Below are positions 6,509 to 9,033 of a stretch of 9,033 bases of DNA, one piece after another. The number at the start of each line of letters is the position of its first letter. The stretch's first letter is position 1. Source of the DNA: Candidatus Bathyarchaeota archaeon (GTDB taxonomy: Archaea > Thermoproteota > Bathyarchaeia > Bathyarchaeales > WUQV01); the NCBI GenBank assembly GCA_009889585.1, contig WUQV01000205.1, positions 1 through 9,033 on the forward strand, in the 5' to 3' direction. Position numbers and translations under genes: made by a program. The notes under the pieces are model-generated. The model saw nothing but the letters and a program-made list of their open reading frames with translations. It was not told where the DNA came from and made no database searches.

Positions 6509-7744
6509 ATGAGAGTTTACGAAACCCTTATGAGGAGCTCGGCGCTTCCTTATCCCCCTCATTCGGTGGGCTTTGACGTGAAGAAGGCTTACTCAGCCAT
6601 CTTGCTCTTCGGCATGATCAGCCTCCTCGGCGATATCGTTTACGAAGGGGGCAGGGGGATAATGCCTGGCTACTTAACGGCCCTTGGAGCTTCAGCGCTA
6701 ACGATCGGAGCCGTAATGGGGGCGGGGGACCTCCTAGGATACGGGCTTAGGCTTTTCAGCGGACGCGTTGTCGACGTAAAAGGATGGCATTGGAAGTTCT
6801 TGTTCTCAGGGTATGGGTTAATCGCGGCCATCCCCTTCCTCGCCTTCGCCGGGCTTTGGCAAGTAGCCGCCTTCTTCATAGTTTTAGAGAGGGTTGGCAA
6901 GGCCCTTCGAGCCCCTCCTAGGGATGCCGTCCTCTCCTTCGTCAGCAAGGGCGTTGGAGTCGGGAAGGCGTTCGGCTTACACGAGGCTCTCGATCAAATC
7001 GGCGCTGTAGCAGGCCCAGCGTTTATGGCAGCTATCTTGCTTAGCGCGGTAGGCGACTATCGGATGGCCTTCGTAAGCTTATTCCTGCCGTACGGATTAT
7101 TGCTCCTACTGCTTCATCGAGCTTATGTTAAAGTCGGCGGGGTGGAGACGAAAGCCTTCAAGCGGGACGTGAAGCTCGCCTTGCCTCGTTCGTTCAATTT
7201 GTACATCCTCTCGGTCGTCCTAAACGTATTAGGCTTAATCCCCATCGCCTTGATTTTACACAAGGCGGACCTCGTGCTAAGGCCCATCGGCATGTTATGG
7301 ATCGTTCCGCTTCTTTATACGATAGCTCAGCTCGCAACGATTCCGAGCACCTTAGCCTCGGGCTTTCTTTACGATAAAGCTGGGGTAACATTCCTCGCAA
7401 TTCCATTCGCGCTTTCAACGATTCCATCGGCCCTTGCGTTGTTAAGCTGCTCCTTCGAGGGCTTGCTCGTAGCTTGCGCCTTCTTCGGATTCGTCCTCGG
7501 GATGCAAGGGTCCATCTACAGGGCCGCGGTCTCGGCCTTCGTAAGCGAGGATGTAAGGGGCACGGCTTACGGGGTGTTTAACGCGGCGTACGGAGTCGGC
7601 CTCTTAGCTGGAGGGATAACCTTTGGAGCGCTTATGGATTTAAGGGCTCCGTTTCATTTGGTGATGGCTTACATTATAACGTTAGAATTAGCGGCTATCG
7701 CCTCGTTGTTAAAAAGCATGAGAGCTTGTAAGTCTTCGCAGTAA
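6509..7744 (+). CDS. Major facilitator superfamily transporter
   Basis: Integral membrane protein of 411 residues with about twelve hydrophobic segments. The first spans roughly residues 28-44 and the last ends about ten residues before the C-terminus. Family marks are GDIVYEGGRGIMPGYLTALGAS (broadly 41-62), the loop 2-3 motif SGRVVDVKGW (84-93), ERVGKALRAPPRDAVLS (127-143) and GLHEALDQIGAVAGP (156-170). A second half-repeat contains SGFLYDKAG and EDVRGTAYGVFNAAYGVG. These are typical of a widespread prokaryotic MFS group usually annotated only as permease; the substrate and direction of transport cannot be read from the sequence. The first 20 or so residues are polar and poorly constrained. 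An ATG at 6530 is an alternative start that would suit a leaderless transcript from the TATA-like element just before 6509. The gene is divergent from EF-2 and convergent with the ribbon-helix-helix gene. Codon style matches the genes around it. Confidence 0.88.
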   Translation: MRVYETLMRSSALPYPPHSVGFDVKKAYSAILLFGMISLLGDIVYEGGRGIMPGYLTALGASALTIGAVMGAGDLLGYGLRLFSGRVVDVKGWHWKFLFSGYGLIAAIPFLAFAGLWQVAAFFIVLERVGKALRAPPRDAVLSFVSKGVGVGKAFGLHEALDQIGAVAGPAFMAAILLSAVGDYRMAFVSLFLPYGLLLLLLHRAYVKVGGVETKAFKRDVKLALPRSFNLYILSVVLNVLGLIPIALILHKADLVLRPIGMLWIVPLLYTIAQLATIPSTLASGFLYDKAGVTFLAIPFALSTIPSALALLSCSFEGLLVACAFFGFVLGMQGSIYRAAVSAFVSEDVRGTAYGVFNAAYGVGLLAGGITFGALMDLRAPFHLVMAYIITLELAAIASLLKSMRACKSSQ

Positions 7745-7832
7745 AGGGGTTCTTAACGTAAGGGAGCAATCGCTAGCAGACGTTAACGAAGTGATGGCCC
7801 TTGAGCTTTATAACCGTAATTTTATCTCGAGG

Positions 7833-8276
7833 TCACGAGGCCTCTAGGAACTCTAACTTCTTAATGCCTCTACACTTCGCGAGTAGCTTAAGCTTCGTAA
7901 TCCCCTTAGGGACTAAGAGGTGATCGACGGATTGGATTCCGTAAACGAGCTCGTCGACGATTTCATCCGTCAAATCCCTTAACGTCAAGCGCTTTATGTT
8001 CTTAAACGAGGCCTTCTTGCCAAGCTTGCGAAGTTCATCGCCCGTGACCTCTAATTCCTCTAAGTCGCTAATCGTAGCGACGTCGGGCGCCCTAAGGCCT
8101 TCGACGAAAGCCTTCGAGAGCTCTTTAGCTCCCTCTAACGTCGAGAGGAGGAGCCTATAGGCTTCGTTCGTAAGCTCTCCTAACGTCCTACCGGTTAAGG
8201 CCGAAAGCTCCTTCAAATTCTCGTAAAGGCTTCGTTCTACGCCCTTCACCGATATCGTCTTCTTTTCCTCGCCCAC
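7833..8276 (-). CDS. Ribbon-helix-helix regulator with a leucine-rich-like C-terminal half
   Basis: Small protein of 147 residues if started at GTG 8276. Residues 7-47 (TISVKGVERSLYENLKELSALTG, then RTLGELTNEAYRLLLSTL) have the beta-strand/helix/helix pattern of CopG/Arc-type ribbon-helix-helix DNA-binding domains, which bind operators as dimers. Residues 48-62 form a helical linker. The second half has short repeating strand-like units (DLEELEV 71-77, NIKRLTL 93-99, SVDHLLV 116-122, GITKLKL 125-131, GIKKLEF 137-143), reminiscent of a degenerate leucine-rich repeat. That half may be a sensing or dimerisation module; this is inference. The frame can be extended to a TTG at 8297, but that would place the start upstream of the transcript start predicted by the TATA box at 8299-8306, so the GTG, as a leaderless start, is preferred. 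An inverted repeat beside the TATA box suggests autoregulation. No toxin-like partner is adjacent. Confidence 0.7.
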   Translation of the reverse strand: MGEEKKTISVKGVERSLYENLKELSALTGRTLGELTNEAYRLLLSTLEGAKELSKAFVEGLRAPDVATISDLEELEVTGDELRKLGKKASFKNIKRLTLRDLTDEIVDELVYGIQSVDHLLVPKGITKLKLLAKCRGIKKLEFLEAS

Positions 8277-8298
8277 GTGGTTTATGAGGTAATCCAAG

Positions 8299-8306
8299 TT
8301 TATAAG
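8299..8306 (-). promoter_or_regulatory. TATA box of the ribbon-helix-helix gene (leaderless promoter)
   Basis: On the minus strand this reads CTTATAAA, a near-consensus archaeal TATA box. Its centre is about 26 bases before the GTG at 8276-8274, so transcription should start within a base or two of that codon. This decides the start choice for the gene. Confidence 0.65.
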
Positions 8307-8320
8307 GTTTACTGGTAAAC
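8307..8320. promoter_or_regulatory. Inverted-repeat operator candidate beside the TATA box
   Basis: GTTTACTGGTAAAC is a perfect 6-bp inverted repeat (GTTTAC and GTAAAC) with a 2-base centre. It sits directly upstream of the TATA box, where the BRE would be, in front of a gene for a dimeric DNA-binding protein. Binding here should block TFB/TBP access, so negative autoregulation by the ribbon-helix-helix protein is the simplest reading. The match is direct; the function is inferred. Confidence 0.55.
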
Positions 8321-8433
8321 TAATCGTTTGAAACCCTCGTCAAGCGGTTTGCGATAGAAGGGAAGGCTTTAGGTTTCATCCTTTTTGCGCGAAGGAACGT
8401 TAACTTAGCGCTGAGCTTCTTCGATCTTTTCGC

Positions 8434-9033
8434 TTAAACTAGCTCCTGCGGAAGGCCCCTCGGCGCGTAAGCACGGTAGTACCTTAAGCCGTACTTATCG
8501 AGCTTCCTTCGAACGTTAGGGTACAAGATGAGCTCCTCGACCTCCAGCCCTTCCGTGAGCCTCGGATCCATATCTCGCAAGCGCCTTACGAGCTCCTCGA
8601 AGCTTTCTTCGGTCGAGAAAGAGGCCATGACGGCTGGATGACAGCTGACGCCGCTTTTCACCAGGTTCCCCAAGGCCTTCAGCTGAAGGGAGAACCCATC
8701 CGGCTTCGCGTTCGTCAACGTTAAGAACTCCTTTTCGTTACAACCCTTCAAAGAGACCCTAACGTGGACGAATGGGTAATTTGCGAGGCCTTCAGCGTAG
8801 CTTCCGTCGAAGCCTATGAGAATGCCGTTAGTCTCTAAGATGAAGATGAAGCCACGGCCTCGTAAGCGATCGAGGAGTTGGAACAAGTGCTTCTTTCCGA
8901 TCGTAGGCTCGGCTCCGCTAACACGCAATTGCCTTAAACCCTTTCTCTCAGCCATCCTCGCTAAGGCATCGGCTACCTCGCTCGGACCGTAGAACCGACC
9001 GGCCTCAGCAGGCCTTAACGTCACGAAGTCCGA
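8434..9033 (-). CDS. Radical SAM protein, C-terminal part (runs off window edge)
   Basis: The frame is open to the right edge of the window, so this is the 3' portion of a longer gene; 199 residues are visible. The visible part has VSGAEPTIG (residues 38-46, numbered from the window edge), the GGEP-type SAM-binding motif of radical SAM enzymes with Ala replacing the second Gly. It continues with ILETNGILIGFDGSYAEGL, VHVRVSLKGCNEKEF, SLQLKALGNLVKSGVSCHPAVM and ELILYPNVRRKL. Together these match an archaeal group of uncharacterised radical SAM proteins related to pyruvate-formate-lyase activating enzymes. The CxxxCxxC cluster motif should lie just outside the window, upstream of SDFVTLRPAEAGRFY. 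A GTG at 9024-9022 is in frame but would remove the cluster motif, so it is not taken as the start. The gene ends in TAA at 8436-8434. Its 136-base distance from the ribbon-helix-helix gene, which has its own promoter, argues against a shared transcript. The reaction is unknown. Confidence 0.85.
   Translation of the reverse strand, partial: SDFVTLRPAEAGRFYGPSEVADALARMAERKGLRQLRVSGAEPTIGKKHLFQLLDRLRGRGFIFILETNGILIGFDGSYAEGLANYPFVHVRVSLKGCNEKEFLTLTNAKPDGFSLQLKALGNLVKSGVSCHPAVMASFSTEESFEELVRRLRDMDPRLTEGLEVEELILYPNVRRKLDKYGLRYYRAYAPRGLPQELV

Noticed and set aside
7803..7828. CTTTATAAC and a T-rich run between the transporter and the ribbon-helix-helix gene as a promoter or terminator
   Set aside because: There is no plus-strand gene downstream for a promoter to serve, and no stem precedes the T-rich run; the position between convergent genes alone is not enough.
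8295..8297. TTG as the start of the ribbon-helix-helix protein
   Set aside because: It lies only about six bases from the TATA centre, upstream of the predicted transcript start, and adds seven residues not needed for the domain.
9022..9024. GTG as the start codon of the radical SAM gene
   Set aside because: The frame stays open to the window edge and the required CxxxCxxC motif would be lost; the gene is better treated as partial.
1..9033. tRNA, rRNA or CRISPR arrays
   Set aside because: No TPsiC-like arm in a cloverleaf context, no rRNA-like sequence and no regularly spaced repeats were found on reading through both strands.

Overview
The window looks like a chromosomal segment of an archaeon, probably a thermophilic member of the TACK side of the tree. 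The evidence is an archaeal-type elongation factor 2 with a conserved diphthamide histidine, a two-subunit 2-oxoacid:ferredoxin oxidoreductase (KorA/KorB type), TATA-box promoters at archaeal spacing, at least one start that looks leaderless, and a ribbon-helix-helix regulator. The exact phylum cannot be fixed from the sequence alone.

Layout. Positions 1-1790 look like an accessory or acquired patch. It begins with a badly decayed IS66-type transposase whose three catalytic positions can still be found, but in three different reading frames. An intact SAM-dependent methyltransferase with its own TATA box follows (879-1730). From about 1800 the sequence changes character: threonine is mostly ACG, and TTAACG-like words are common. 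This style continues to the right edge. The 341-base gap 1731-2071 holds only short open frames and a hairpin.

The core block is korB (+, 2072-2887), converging on a minus-strand pair in which the EF-2 gene (4111-6327) comes first and korA follows with a 4-base overlap (2969-4114). The alpha and beta subunits of one enzyme therefore lie tail to tail on opposite strands, and the alpha subunit is coupled to a translation factor. No gamma or delta (ferredoxin-like) subunit is present in the window. Divergent from EF-2 is a 12-helix major facilitator transporter (6509-7744).

The right end carries two minus-strand genes. One is a small protein with an N-terminal ribbon-helix-helix DNA-binding domain and a C-terminal leucine-rich-like half (7833-8276). 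Its promoter has a perfect inverted repeat abutting the TATA box. The other is the C-terminal part of a radical SAM protein that runs off the window edge (8434-9033).

No complete novel multi-gene system is evident. The most distinctive points are the self-regulation architecture of the ribbon-helix-helix gene, the split and convergent korA/korB arrangement, and the sharp compositional border near position 1790.
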